This document shows positions 1-13,822 of a DNA stretch of 64,000 nucleotides, piece by piece. The stretch comes from Blastomussa wellsi (taxonomy: Eukaryota > Cnidaria > Anthozoa > Scleractinia > Plerogyridae). The notes under the pieces were generated by a model. The model saw only the letters and a program-made list of their open reading frames with translations, searched no databases and had not been told where the DNA came from. A program made the position numbers and the translations under genes. The stretch's first letter is position 1; each line of letters opens with the position of its first letter. The DNA is taken from positions 13,769,457 through 13,833,456 of the forward strand of contig OX393562.1 of the NCBI GenBank assembly GCA_947652115.1, in the 5' to 3' direction.

Positions 1-3000
1 TTTAAATTCATTTACCAGTTGTTTTTTAGATAAGGCAGACTTCGTCTGAAGAAGTGATCGCTCTGTAAGCTTCTGGGGAAACTGGTAAACTATCAAACAT
101 GTGATAGCCCAGCAAATTATCCATGAATGAGACGTATTGATTGTTGAACAATTGTTGTCAAGGGAGCAGGAGGGGAATTCAACTGATATAGTGTTTCATG
201 TGTGCGTTTCGTGCAACTAAGTTAAAGGTCCCAAAAAAGAATTGGCTCAAGAATTTCTTAGCTTCATAAAACGTTTCTTCCTTTACTTTTCCATTCACAG
301 AGTCAAGTTTGATTTTGGTCAGGAGAAACGGCATATCAAAGTAAGAGCACATTTGTCCACATTCAAGTTAGACTTTGAGCCAAAATATTCCATATTCCTC
401 AAAAAAGTTTACTGTGTTTTGTCATATTTATTTAACGGTAGTCAAAATACAACGCAATTTGAGTCTCTATCTAACTGAATGTTGTCTCCTGGTTGATACA
501 GGTCAGTTCTCGACGTATCATATCCAAGCAGTCCATACAGAGTGGTTGTTTCCTAGAAAATGTGTACGCGATTGAGATATTTTGAAACGCCACTGCAAAG
601 CAGCTACGTGCAATATATATAAAACTACTTTTTACTGTGACAGTAGGTGTATTATTGCCGCAGGAAAACCTATCCCATGCGTGCACTACTCCCTGGTAAG
701 TTGTCGCTCGTCAGCTTTATCTGTTTACACACACTTTTCAATTCATTTATGGAGGTCATATTTAAGGGAGCACGTAGACGGTGTGCCGTCGGCAGAGATT
801 GATATGTCCGATCAAAAGATAACTTTGTTCCTGTCAGCCCTCTTAGCATTCATGTGTTTTTTAGGGGCGTTTATTTGGGGACGAGGTCGACCTTAGTGTT
901 TAACAAAATACTCAGGTAACAAACTTTCTTGAAATCTAGATTTCAATCACAGCTGACAAGCTTGTGAAACGCTTTTATATTGTTGTCTGTAGCGTGTTTA
1001 ACCTTAGGTTCCTATCCGTTTCCTTTCTACAGCTGCACTGAGTATTTTGTTCACAGTTTTCACCTCTCGTCACATTATTATTACAACACTCTCTAAGTTT
1101 ATCACTCGCTTTACCGATCTTGTTTCAGAAAGAAGCACCTTTTCGCCCCGAACTTCTCAAGTTTCTTCGTTCTGAAGTAAAAATAGATATAACTTTCCTC
1201 ATTTGGGATTATTTAGACTTTTGCCGCTTCCAGCTTCAAGGCTTCCTTTATAAGCTTTACTGATTCACTAAATACATCCCTGCCAAACAGAATTTGTATA
1301 TAGCAGATCGAGGTCCGCTGTTCAAGTAATTCCGACTGAAAACAAAATAAAACGAGAGGGCCCCAGGACAACAAAACAATTTTTTTCTGAAGTACCACAC
1401 CTTTAAATACTGCGGTGGATTGTTTCACCTTCCTTCCTATGCAATACTGACTAATCGGAAGGACAGGCAAAACACCTCGGAACAAGAACGCTGTCGAACG
1501 ATATCAACAGGATTGAGCAGTTAGCACTAACCGATGTTTAAAGAATGAAACGGTGACGAAGCTTCACTGGGTCGTTAGCATAGCTTAGCACTAGATTTTG
1601 AAGGAGTAAACTGATAAAATAAACCCCACCCTAGGTCGATGAGTTCGTTGATTCTGTGATATCGATGGAATTCTCTCTGTATTGAAGCATCTATTGATCT
1701 TACGGATTAAAGAGTTAAGTTGACATTTTCCGTAAATAATAACCACACCGCTTCAAATACTGAACTGGATTCAATAAAAGTAATGAAACTTGAAGTGTGT
1801 CTCTTTTTTCTGTATGTTTAATACAAATTTATTTGCAGTAATTGCTGAAACCAAAACGATTGACCAGACGTTATGTACTGTGTCCGTGCTCAATGACTAG
1901 TATTCCAAAAAGCTGGTAAAGTTCACACAAATCCACTTTATATCTGTCTCGGTTAAAATTAATGACTATTTTTCTATTGTTTTTATGCTGAAATCCAGTT
2001 CATTTAAAGAACATTCCTCGTCTGAAATCCATCGCAGTTTTTAATATTGGAGCGTTAACAATGGCATGGACGAGAAGGTTTCTCAATTGCCCAACCGGCT
2101 GTCTCTAATATCTGAGTTTTCAGTTTTACATTGTCATGTCTCAGGTGGTCTAAACCACAGTTTGACTGTACCATATTTTGTAAGGAACAGTCGTTCTTAT
2201 AGTTTAATTCAAAAACTAGGTAAGCTGAAACGTTTGGACAGTATTTTCACATTTTCTCAGTGTTCATGCAAGGAGTCGTGCATGCATATTCTCCCATAGA
2301 TTTTTAGAATTTTATTCTTCCCATAGATTTTTATGGTGCACTTGTTTTTCTTTTTCCACCCTGGAGATAAAACAAAAGAAACACGGAGTCTGGAACTAAC
2401 ATGTACGACAAATAAGTGATAAAGTGAGGTTTAAAAACTTCCGCGACCTTGCATTTTCGCGCACGTTCCATTTTTCCAGCATTGGAGGTTGCAACAGTAA
2501 TCCTTGTTAGCAAGCGAAGAATCGACATCCAAATGTCGACATGCCCGGCTCAACATTAACCTCTGCTAAAGAACTGCTTAAAGCTTTCTAGGGGAATATC
2601 TTGTCGACGCTAAATTGCAAAGCGTCATAAATCAAAGTGTCGTACACAAGTGCGTAAACGACATATTGTGTTTCTTGGCCCTTTTCACCGAAAAGATCAT
2701 TGTCTTTAATCCGGAATTCCTGACTGTTCTTGGGGACAAAATTCAATTTCGCGTTTCGACATTGACTGAGCTATGAGCAGTTAAAATTGTTTTAGTTAAA
2801 TGCACGACTGTGTGATGTCGGTTATAGCGGTACTGAGATGAGACAAGAAGAAATGGCATTAGAATTGCTAAATGCAGGTAAAATGAGGTGCATATTTGAG
2901 AGTTTTGGCAGTGCAACATCTTCGGGTTGTTCTACTGAGCTCTCTAAATCCCTTCAAATGCACTCGTTTTCAACTGATCTATATTGAAAACGACAGTAAG

Positions 3001-4407
3001 ATATATAGCTTTGCGTAATGTGGACAATTTAGCCTTCGATTCACTGTAAATGTTGTGATTCTCACGTCAAGAGACACAACCAAGAATTGAGCCGCGTTCG
3101 TTTCATCGCGGAGTTGGTCACAAAACAGCCACCCACCGCAAGGAAAACACTCGATTACCAGTTCTCACGGTTCTCCTCAGCTAAACAATCCATCACTGGT
3201 TAAAGAGATAACAGCTTGATTGCCAATCCTTTAGCTCTTGGACAGTAACGAATGGTTTCGCACCTCTCGGCTTCCTTAGTTTATAAATCATCTTTGAAAG
3301 GTATTGTTCGGATCGAGTCAGCTTCACTGACCGACCCGCAATCTGTCGCGAGAAGATAACACATTAAAGATGGCATATTTCACATTCAGTCAAACATGGT
3401 AGTCAGTTTACTGTGACACAAAAGAAAGCTTCTGTTAATGATGTTGTTAATTCCATTTCTGTTAAAGAAAATATTCCAAAATTTTACCACATATAGCTGA
3501 TAGAGAAGGACTGCCAAATTCAGTTTAAGATGTCGGCCCTGGAAGCAACATAGTAGCACAACCTACAAAACTTAACTTTCTGCCGGAAAAGGAACAAAAA
3601 CAACAAAATCAAAATGTTTTAAAGTATCCGTAGTTTATTCATCATTCCCAAAACGAAACTTGATAATGTGATATTTACAATCTTTCTTTTACAGTTAAGA
3701 AGGAATTTGCACTGGTATCTTGTTGCAACGAACTTGCATGGGGTACGAGTGTTTAAATCAAGAAAACAACATCAGAAGAACGATGAATTTTGACATGAGA
3801 AAGAAAAGGAAAACAGGCAAATTCAATTTACAGCCATGTTAGATTTTAAAACGCAATATCCGGAGTTTGTCTATGACCTTTTTCTGGCTAGAAAAGCGAT
3901 TCCGCCGACTCCAGCTAAGTAGACAGTTGGTTTGATTTATGGTTCATTTAGCGTCTTACTTCAGTTGTGTCACTATGTTCAATGATTTATGAATGCGGCC
4001 GGTACAATTTAACCAGAGCATTTAACCTTGAAACAAATCATGTTATTTAAGAAGATTTGTTCAAAAGATTCAATAAAAATCAACTAGAGAAACGGGAACT
4101 TCTACTACAAACTCAACAATTAGTCCCACTATTAAAACGAATTCTGTACTCGAGTTCTGTGGAACTATCACATAATTAAAAAAACAACATTGTTTTCAAC
4201 CGGGCTTTAACGCCACACGCTTCAAACATGCTTGTGTATCGTGTGAATTGCTTGTGGATGAACGTCCGTGGGTTAAGAAAATGAAATGAGGAAAACCAAG
4301 AACAACTTGGCACTCGGTTTATGTGTAGTGTCTGGATAGTTGGTTTCATGTAAGCGGACTGTGGGAAAGAAGAAGCCTTAAGATTGGATCGCCCTCAAGG
4401 ACTTTCG
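1..4407. other. Intergenic region, no gene recognised
   Basis: AT-rich sequence lying 3' of the Lbx gene. I found no conserved domain, tRNA or clear spliced gene. The only item worth naming is a 30-codon ORF at 804-896 (plus) whose product starts MSDQK, has a hydrophobic stretch of about 20 residues and ends in basic residues. It could be a one-pass micropeptide, but could equally be chance. No obvious terminal repeats were seen here. Confidence 0.5.
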
Positions 4408-5375
4408 TTAAATTTCTAAGCGCTTGCACAATCTGCTCACTTGCTTCCTGTCCATAATCTTCGCAGCTTGAACGTCGCTTTTTAGTTCTTCAAGGTCTCT
4501 ACGAAATTTCGCCCTTCTGTTTTGGAACCATGTGATGACTTGCGCTCCAGAAATTCCAAGTGAATGCGCAATTTCGTCTCTGTCCGAGGGTGAGAGGTAT
4601 TTCTGGTATACAAACCGTCTTTCAAGCTCAAATATTTGTTGATTTGTGAAGCATGTTCTCGCCTTCCGTCGTTTTCTGGCGTTGAGCCTTGCTTGAAACG
4701 CCATTAGCTTCTGCTGAAGACCCCTTGAAGCTAGGAAACAGGACAGCATATTTTCTATATTAACAACTTTATTTTAAAACAAATCTCACAAAGAAATGAA
4801 AACATAAATTTTAAAGGAAAACCAGCACTTGCGTTTGAGCTATGCAAATTGTGAATAAACAACAAAGCTAAAACTACTTTTTGATTGCCTCAAAATTGTT
4901 CCTAGGTCACTTATATTTACACTGGGTTGTGGAAGCCGATTTGGTCGAGAGAACGAAATTTTGAGATGTGTTTACAAGTATGAGAGAATAAAGGCTTTCA
5001 AGAGCTAATGCCGAATTACTTCCCGCTAAGCATTCCTGGCTATTGTTGGAAGAGTTGAATAACAACAGTTTTCATCTTACCTATTTCGGCGTTTTCTGGT
5101 TTAGCTGATATGTCCTCTGGCAAATTACTGCTTGTAAAGTCCTCCAGAGTTGAAAGGGGTGACGTCCAATCTGCAAAGCTTTCTTGTGAATAATAGTGCG
5201 GCATTTTTCTTTTAACTGACGTTTCCTTCTTTGGATGCGGGGCGCTTAGGATTGCCTCAATAGAAAAAGGCAATACTTTGTTACTGGCACCTCTGTCATT
5301 ATGATCTGAACTTCTCCCATTTTCGCTGTTCGCGCCTGAACCAGGCGAATTGTTTCCACTTCGTTGTTTCTCCAT
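4408..5375 (-). CDS. lbx: Lbx-class (ladybird) homeodomain transcription factor, two exons
   Basis: Sequence-specific nuclear transcription factor. Exon 1 is 5375-5081 and exon 2 is 4730-4408 (minus). The intron 5080-4731 has GTAAG at its donor and TTTCCTAG at its acceptor, and the phase-1 junction keeps the frame, giving 205 residues. The homeodomain starts RRKARTCFTNQQIFELERRF and continues with YQKYLSPSDRDEIA and QVITWFQNRRAKFRRDLEEL. The YQKYLSP and NRRAK-RDLEEL combination is diagnostic of the Lbx family. Near the N-terminus PFSIEAIL matches the short Lbx/NK-type repression motif (PFSIEDIL in bilaterians). The start at 5375 is chosen because the family N-terminus is short and the reading frame upstream looks non-coding. 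The protein is shorter than vertebrate LBX1. No other NK-cluster gene is visible nearby. Confidence 0.93.
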
Positions 5376-7216
5376 GTGGAAAAGTCTTTTACCAACGAAC
5401 CGCAAGTGAAGAATCGTCAAGGAAGTAGTAATATCTGTCGAACGTTCGCGTAGCTCAGTGATCGAAACTAGTATCTTAGAGTGGCGAGCCTTTGATTTGT
5501 AACTCACCGAGCGCAAGCCACCTCGGAGTATTCACCCAGTCAGTGGATGCGTCAATTAAATTATACAGCTTGTGCGAAATTGATGACTAATTAATTAAAG
5601 TATTTACCTAGCTCAGCGACCAATCAGCTTTCGAGCGCGCATCGTGTAATTCAATTAGCGTGGCAGCCCGTCAAATTTGGAAACCGAAGATAAATTGAAT
5701 TAAACTGTCAACGCTATCAAAGTAACCTTGTTAGGACAAAGACAACATTTTAGAAGCTGCCAAATCACATTTGTAAATGAAGTGGTCTGAGCAATTATCT
5801 CGAAAAACACAAGTTTTTGAGTCAACAGCTTTCAGGACATACGGCCCTTTTATTTTCCTTTTGAAATTGCAAAATGATATGCGTGCGTTTAACACGGATT
5901 GGGTTACACCAATGGAAAAACTACTCCGTGGTGTTATCACGCGGCTAAAGCAAAATTATCTCTAACATCTCCTAATTAATTTCGTCTTTTGTCTTTATTG
6001 ACGCGTTATCCCCAAGGAACACGCACCTCTAAGCATGGTTAATGTCACATCGAGGCACCATGCATTGCGTACATTCTTTACTCAGGGTTAGCGACGACCC
6101 TATTAAACCCCTAAAATTTGTGACAGCTTTAAAATGGTGCAAAATAAAATCCATTAAGTTCCCGCTTTTCTTCCTTCTATGTTTATTCTCTCTTTGCTTT
6201 CATGTTCAATGCGTTAAAACGATTCTTGAAATCCATTTGCTAATTGGCCGCTGCGTAATTCATCAAAACAAGCCTTTGACAGTTCCTTTAAAAACACAAT
6301 TTTTCTTTTGTTTTTGACCTTCCTGAAAAAAGGTACCGTTATATCAGCTGTAATTAGCGGGCAGGGTTTTAGACAACTGTTCAAACCAAAGACTGGTGAC
6401 GGCTTTTAATCCATTAGCATTTGATTTATGTCCCCTTTAATCTTCTCCGATTCGTTTATTTTACCAAATTGGCTTTTAACATAAAAAAAAAAATAAAATA
6501 GAGGAATAACTTACTGTTGTCCTTTTTCAAATGCTTTTTTTTAATCGAGATTTCCATTAATCGTCAGAAATCTTTTTCTTAGTTCTGTAGATATCCTATT
6601 TTAGGGGATCTGAAAGTCCCAAATTCCTTTGCGCGATGAGCACTCCAAGTTTGGAGATTCAGGACTTCTGAACGAAAGAAAAGAGGTCAATACAAGTCTG
6701 AATTTCTTTAGATACGGAATATTGCAAGTGAATTGTATCATGGTATGGTCAATTTATCAGAGGATAAATGATTTTATTCTATAGACAGATACGCCGCTGT
6801 GTCATTGACAAGGCAGGTCATTTATAATTGATTAAAACAATGTCCTGTACTCGTGAGAGGCGACGTGCTTTGCTTTCTTTGCCAGGGTGTTTGATACGAA
6901 TCCGTTCAAAAACTATCATCTTCTAAATAGACATATACAGTATAAAAAATAGAACATGTCTGCAACTATGAAAATCTAGCTTTTTACACGTACGTCGTTT
7001 TCGGAAGTATAAAAATATATTTCTGCCAGTGTTCTGTATGTTCCTGCTGTGTAGAGCATGGGAATTTCACACTTCTGCCCTTAGCTATGTCCGGGCAAAG
7101 AAGAACGCCGGCTTGTTTTCCCTCAGGCACCCCTGGTTCCTGAGAGTAAATAATATTTTTCTGCTGTAGGTAGCCAGTGTACAACACTTTACGGATATCC
7201 CATCTTGTATATATTA

Positions 7217-7440
7217 CCCAGGGGGCGGGGATACTCCCATAATGGGCTGTATAGGTATGTGCCGCGGGATATGTTTTTTGAGGTTCTCGATCCTTAATAG
7301 GGTATCATTTTCGCTTTTCCTTGAATAGGGTGCCATTTTTCGAGTTTGGGCCTTAAATAGGGTCTCAAATTCCGTTATCTTTATCCTTCTCAGGGTTTAA
7401 GAACCAAAATTTAAGATAGTACCCCGGTATATACTATTAT
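7217..7440. repeat. Dispersed repeat of the 'ggggatactccc' family, copy 1
   Basis: Begins with GGGGCGGGGATACTCCC, followed by a 'taggtatgtgccg' block and several phrases of the type 'aatagggt(at)c'. The same opening and the same 'ggtatgtgccg' block occur at 10794, so this is an interspersed repeat rather than unique DNA. No protein-coding capacity. Confidence 0.55.
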
Positions 7441-10400
7441 CCCACCTATTAATTGCCCCATCATGACAAGTTTCTTAACTCTTTCTTCGGTACCAAATCA
7501 TGTTCTCGGCCAAAAAAGTACTCTGATCAAAAAGCAATTTAAATGAAGAATCAAAATCAACTTATATATGAAGCCAATCTATGTTCAGGTTTGTTTAATA
7601 ACAGACAATTCTGATACATGTTAACTGAAATGAAGCCGGAACGGTTAAAAATTCCAAAGCAATGTCACACGAGTTCCACAAAGCAGACAAGAAGGTGCCA
7701 CGATAGACGGGTCGGCTGTACCATTGAGCGGCCAGGTTCACATGTTAATCGGCTTTTGGTTTCGGACAATTACTATCACACACAAAGTATAATTTTCATA
7801 GTATCATTTTAATTCCGTCTTTTTCCGTTTTTCAGCATTGTGATTATGCTTTTCGTTGAAATGTCATTTGTAGGATGAATAATGAAGTGATAGCGTCTTG
7901 CGGTCAATTCCTTGCTGTCCTTGCTAATGAACGGTCCTAAAATAAACGCGTCCGGTCAACGCGCCTTCGCGTAACAGGAAGCTTTGTTGTCAAAGTTCGC
8001 CCCTAATCGCCATTTCGAATGACAATGTTAACCAGCGTCACAATCAAAACCTTTTTAACGCGAAATTCCTCACCGCGGTAAATGGAAAATTCTTTATTTT
8101 TACAGCAATCTGCCAAGCACATGCATGGAGAGATGTGCATGCGTCCGATATGAATCTATACCTCTGTGAATGTAACAGCATGAAATAAAATCTTCCAGCC
8201 TTTTCCCAGAGAATTGTGATCTAAATTTCAGATTTTTCTCGGATAAAAATCTCAAAATCTAAGAAAACCTCAGGCTAAAAAGAAAACCAGAAGCTGATTG
8301 TTCAAGAATAAATTTACCGTTGCTCTCGGCCAGTAGGATTCTAGTCCGTCCTTACTATATTTTTTCTTCGGTCCGTTTTTATTTGCCTATTGTGCAGTCA
8401 GTTCACCTAAAATCACCTTTTTAAGCATCATCTCGAGCGTTGCTCACCTTCAGCAACTTTCGTTGTTGGAAAAAGTCCTCGAATTCAGGCTTCCATTAGG
8501 GATGGAAAATAACGATAGCCGGAATCTCTGTTAAACGCTTGCAAGGCAAATATATCAGTGACAGTTTGATAGAAATATAACGAAACCAACGATACTAAAA
8601 GGGCACTTTTCAACAACTGTTATTTGTTGCAACTTCTTTCAGCCTAAATAATTACTTTATAGAAATGCTTTCCCGTCCCTCATGTTTAGCTGATTAACAC
8701 TGTCACATGTTTTTCTCAATGGAAAAAATTTCGTTTTTTTCCTGGATAATTTACGGAGGTGTTAATACCTTAATCTTGCGAGGGGGGTAAAAACCACGGG
8801 GGCGTGTCCAACACTTCATTAGTTTTTCCTTCCGTTGGTCATATAATCAGGAGGTAATGGCAGCGGTCATCTTCAGTGAACGGTTTGTCCTTTCCTTTTC
8901 CTCTCTTCTTGGAATTTCTGTTGTCTCTTAAGAATCGTATAACCACGAAAATCCTTCTGAATCTTCAAGAAAAACTCGACTCTAATAATTTAAGAAATCG
9001 TTAGAATTTGATTTCGAGTTGCAGTTGTTTTTTTGGGGGAAAGCTTTGTGTCTGTGATGCGTCAACGATCTTGGTGGTGGTCGGTGGTTAAAAGTAATTT
9101 TCTTACGTTGGTACTTTACACTGTCCAGAGCATCACATACGTCATTTCAATCTACCAGCCCTCATCTCTTCTCGGCTGTTTGGTCTGGAGACCAAGAAGT
9201 ACGAAGCCAGAGATCCAAAACGGTTTCCAGATGACCCGTTGCCGAATGCTTGGAGACGGAATCACTGAACATAACAATCAACATCACCCCTACTCATAAA
9301 GAATTCTTCCAAAATACGATGAAAGTCCATTAAATTGTGCAAGGTGAGATTTCACAATTCCACGAAAAGATTTTTGCATTTCCTGGACTTCGAGGAGTCC
9401 AGGAACTAAATCTCGTCAGGTTTTCTGTGTTTCCTGGTGTTTTATGGACCCGGGAATTGATGGACAGCAATGCGTGGGTCTTGATTAGCTTGGATTTTTC
9501 AATGCATTGGTCTCCTTCAAGGTACTTGGAAGCCATTCAAGCTGCGAGCTGGCAGTTAATTGGGTCGTCACGCAACGCTTGTGTGACAATTCAAATACAA
9601 ATGGTTACAGGACAATGAATTTCTCATGGAGAGTGCTGCAACCGTCCAGGAAACCGAGGCGTACTGTATCGGAGCGACGAAAGTTTTCAAGAATTCACTT
9701 TCGTCGCTTCACGTTTTGTTGCGTTGGGCGGTTCTGGCATGAAACGTAATCGCGAAGAGATTGGGGAGGATCTCGACTCCCTCCTCCCGGCAACCTCCCG
9801 ACTTCTCCCGACAATCCTCCCAACAACCTCTCGACTTTGTCCCAGGTCCCCTCAAGCTCCTAATTTGTTCCAAAAACACACGTGAGAGTAAGTTTTTTCG
9901 ATTATTTTCCTCGTATTCATCGCGGTTGCTTCAATTATGTTCAAGTTTATTTGGAAAAGCGCTTTCTTGAAACGTAAAATCTAGTGTATGAGCAACTTAC
10001 AAGCTACAAGATGACAAGAAATGCCATTGGGCGTTTGCTTTGTCTGAGAACAGAAATGCACACTGCCGTATTAAAATCACGAATGGCGTAGCAGTGTAAG
10101 CTAGTTCGTTGGTAAGTCTTAACAACGTGTTTATTTGGTATAATGATTTGATAAAGGTTTTTGCGAGTCTAGAAATTTGAAAGTTGCTTTACATAGATCG
10201 TGAATGCACGAGGTAATCTATATCGTATTCGTCCCATTTCACCCCAGCCCTTTTGACGAGGTAGGGGTTGGAGGGGGAGTGGTCCTTAGGTCACGTTTTA
10301 CTAGTAGAGATTCTAACCCTGTGAACTAAAAAAGTGAGTTTTTTGGTGGGGTGTAGCTGCACCCACGAGTGCCACAGGCGTGAGCCTCCAGGGGTGTCCG

Positions 10401-10793
10401 GGGGCATGCTCCCCTGGGAAAAATTTTAAGATAATTCCGGGGGTATACCTCTAAGTTGCCATTTTCTGCATTTTGAGATCACAGTCAGTGGAAAGTAGTT
10501 GAGTAATTTTACAGGCAGTGATTAAATCCAGTATATTACCATGCCCAAAATTACTGCCGGCTTTTGCTAGGATGCCCAGCGGGTAAAAAAGGGTTGAGAA
10601 ACCATAGAAAAATGGCAAAGAATTGTGCTAAAAAGACTGGCTAAACAGAGAAAACATTATCTTTCTTTGGCTAGGGGAGGTTTTTAGCCAAAATGAGATG
10701 GTTGGAATCTCTGTACTGGGTATCTGCTAGGCGTGAATAGATTGTGCTCGGCAACTTTTGAGCAACTTTTAGTATTTTCAGCAACTTTTTGTC

Positions 10794-11222
10794 CCCTTGG
10801 GGGAGGGTACTCCCCTATATTAGGTATATAGGTATGTGCCGTCCCATAGGGTATGGTTTTTGAGCTGTTTTGGTCTGAAAACGGGTATAGATTTTGGCTT
10901 TTATGGTCTGAAATTGGGTATGGTTTTTGGGAGAACATTTACAAAAGCTTATAAACATACATGTATTTTTCTTCTCAGTAACTGGGACAAGTATGAGAGA
11001 GAAAGAGAAAGGGATAAAATATATCATTCCAGCTAAATTTTACCTAGTGGGTGTAAAACGGGTGTATATTTTCAAGGTCAGGTCTGAAAACGAGTATGGA
11101 TGTTTTAGGCCAGGTCTGAAAATGGGTGTGGAAAATGGCATGCATTGGTCTGAAATAGGGTCTGGATTTGGCGATCCGGGTGACACACCCCCACCAAAAA
11201 TTACAAGGATCCCCCCACCCCA
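10794..11222. repeat. Dispersed repeat of the 'ggggatactccc' family, copy 2, with internal minisatellite
   Basis: Opens with the same G-rich 'gagggtactcccctat' and 'ggtatgtgccg' blocks as 7217. It then carries an irregular tandem array of 'ggtctgaaa-nn-gggta-tggattttgg' units (at about 10880, 10906, 11080, 11115 and 11149), with a non-repeat insert between the second and third. It ends in a C-rich stretch at about 11190-11222. Confidence 0.55.
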
Positions 11223-12465
11223 GCTTTTTGTACTGCAAGCAACCTAGAGTAACTTTTGCCTTCATTGGAAGATTTTGAGTCAACAAATAGTTAAAAACTG
11301 ACCAAACCATCAAAAAGGTTTTATTAAAAGGTTTTATTAAAACTGGTCAAAACTAAGGATGTCGTATGTACAAATGATTTATAAAATAACATGTGCGACC
11401 ACGAACTGGGCGCTTACATCCAGTGGTTATTCGCTCCAACAATAGAGTTCCTGGCCGCCATCTTGGTATTTGCTGCAGTGCAAGGTATCATTTTGACCCT
11501 GTTGAGGTTACTATAGCTGCTGGGGCAACTCTTGGTAGTCCTGCAAGAGCTTCTATTTCTAGAAAATGCAAAATTCACGTCAATGAAGGCAAATAACAGT
11601 AAGCAACTTTTCTAACTTTGGGTGGCAACATTTAAATTTTTGAGCAACGTTAGAGCAACTTTTGGGTGTATTGTCAAGCAACTTTTGCTGGATGTACTAG
11701 CACAATCTATTCATGCCTAGTATTATTCATGCCTGGTGAAATTACAAATAGATATTTTTTGATACTCAATAAAAAATGATAGTTTTTGATAGTCGTGAAC
11801 TAATTATTATCGGAAATTAATACAAATTGGTAGCAAAAGGTGTTGTCATTTTTGGATTTGACAGTCTAAAACCCCTTGGAAGAAGGCTAAAGACTGTACA
11901 TGTAGTAGCCAGAGGAAGGAGTTAAAAAAAGAATTAAATAGAGAAAATAAAGGAACCGACTAAAACATGAATTATCATGTCATGTAGTTGCCTTGGAAAA
12001 CACCCAAGAGTGACGTTATATATGACATGTGATGAAGAAGACATAAGAGACAGTTTGGCTCCTCAGCTCCAAAAGCACTGGGAACTAGTAGAATGGCACA
12101 CTCACTCTTTACCTGACCTAAAGAAAAGTGGGTTCTCGGGACGAGGTTGGTCACTTAGGTGTTTGATCAACGGGAGAATGTTGTTTTCCTGGCTCTACAT
12201 ACACACTGTACCAAAATTGGCTGTAATTTTTCTTGACCTGGTCCTCACTGATGCTGTTACTGATTACATATACTGTTAGCTTAAACTTCATTGAAGTTAA
12301 TTTATCTTTATTTTGCTTTTTTAGCAGTTTGGAACTTGGGAAAGGAACCATTCTTCATTATAGGATAAAGGTTTGTGGATTTTTTTTTCTCTTTATATCG
12401 AGATGGTGGGTGAATTGTGGGAAGATCCACTGTTCAAACTTGTTTGGAGAGAAATGTTTAACACA

Positions 12466-13109
12466 TACCGTAAACACCCGCAGATAAGCCGCACCCGCAG
12501 ATAAGCCGCACCCTGAATTTAGCAACTCAAATTTTGGTAAAAAAGTTTTTTGAAAGAAGTCAAACGAAATCCAAGGTCGAGTCTTGAGACATCTTCTTCC
12601 TCGAACGTAAACTCAGGATAAACATTGAAACGGAAAACACTTCAAAGTCTTAACCACAATTTTAGAGCTTTAATATAATGAACATCCTTTCTACCAACTT
12701 TGAAATATGATTGATCTTTTTCTGGTATTTGTTTACAGGAATTTCTTCATTAAATACAGTTTTTCCATAGATTGTTGCGTGACAACAGAACGTCCGAGCG
12801 TTCGTAGCTTAGTAACCAGGCATTAGCTCGAACATGTTTGTTTATTGCTCACAAGCGAAACAACAACAAATGTAAGTGCTGTAATAAGCTGTGGCTTACA
12901 TCAACAAGGGCCCAAACTTGCAAAAGCAATGACCAGTACTCTCTTGCAGTTTTGTGTAATCTTTATTTACATACTTATTCCATAAAAGTGTCAATTCATT
13001 GAAATTCACGGCACCTTTTTCAAATGTTCCCGCAGATAAGCCGCACCCCTGATTTCAAGCAATGACTTTTGGAAAAAAAGGTGCAGCTTATCTGCGGGTT
13101 TTTACGGTA
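12466..13109. mobile_element. MITE with about 30-bp terminal inverted repeats
   Basis: Left end TACCGTAAACACCCGCAGATAAGCCGCAC and right end GTGCAGCTTATCTGCGGGTTTTTACGGTA are inverted copies. TA at both outer edges fits a TA target duplication (Tc1/mariner-type insertion). Extra subterminal copies of 'cccgcagataagccgcac' lie at about 12491 and 13029. There is no transposase ORF, so the element would depend on an enzyme made elsewhere. Confidence 0.8.
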
Positions 13110-13822
13110 CACGGTACTCCTCAATCAGAGACTTGAACTCTCAGATAGGTTTATATGGAGGGCTGTGTCAACTCCTACATGTAGCCTGGTCTGTACTCCT
13201 GTATATAGTAAAGGAAAGGTCCAGGAGATTTGAACAGGGTTTACCTCAGTGTAAGAACCTGTGACTTTTTTCTTCGTTTTGGAGCTATATATTGTTTCTG
13301 TGTTCTGTATTGTTTTGAGGTTCTTTGTTTTCTTGGTCGTTCTTTGTCTTACATCACTTGTGAGTTTAACAGGTTCTTATACCGATGATGAGCCTTTGAA
13401 CAGTCTTCAATAACTTGCAATATTGGCACTAAGGGAGCGGTCACGAAACCTTGTTTGGGGGACTGATGAGAAAGTGGGGGGTCCCCCAAAAATATAAGAG
13501 GTAAATGTGGTGTTGTTTTAAAGATATGCATGTATACATTTACTCCCAATGGGGGTTGTTTTGACAAACCATATTAAGCTATTTCATTTGTGTACTTAAA
13601 AAGTCGTTGAAAAGTAAGACCCACTCGCTTCACATAGAGATCATCATTGTTGGGCTTTCCAGAGTAGAGGATGGTCTCTCCAGATGCAGTTTTCAACAAG
13701 CCAAAGGTGTTCTACCTCATTTCACTTACTCCAGAATACTTTAATGTATTATAAGTTGTATCTCTTTATCTCCTTCACTATCTATCTTCCTTGCTCGTAT
13801 GTAGTGTAAACATTTCATGTAC
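13110..13822. other. Spacer, no gene recognised
   Basis: Unannotated sequence between the MITE and the duplicated block at 13823. Only short ORFs without recognisable domains or splice partners are present. Confidence 0.4.

Larger units (their letters stand above)
5376..12465. other. Gene-poor region with dispersed repeats
   Basis: No gene could be supported. The first few hundred bases upstream of Lbx (5376-5700) are where its promoter would lie, but I see no convincing TATA box. Two copies of a low-complexity dispersed repeat are listed separately (7217-7440 and 10794-11222). ORFs such as 9033-9299, 9337-9618 and 11977-12279 have no recognisable domain or splice partners. Confidence 0.45.
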
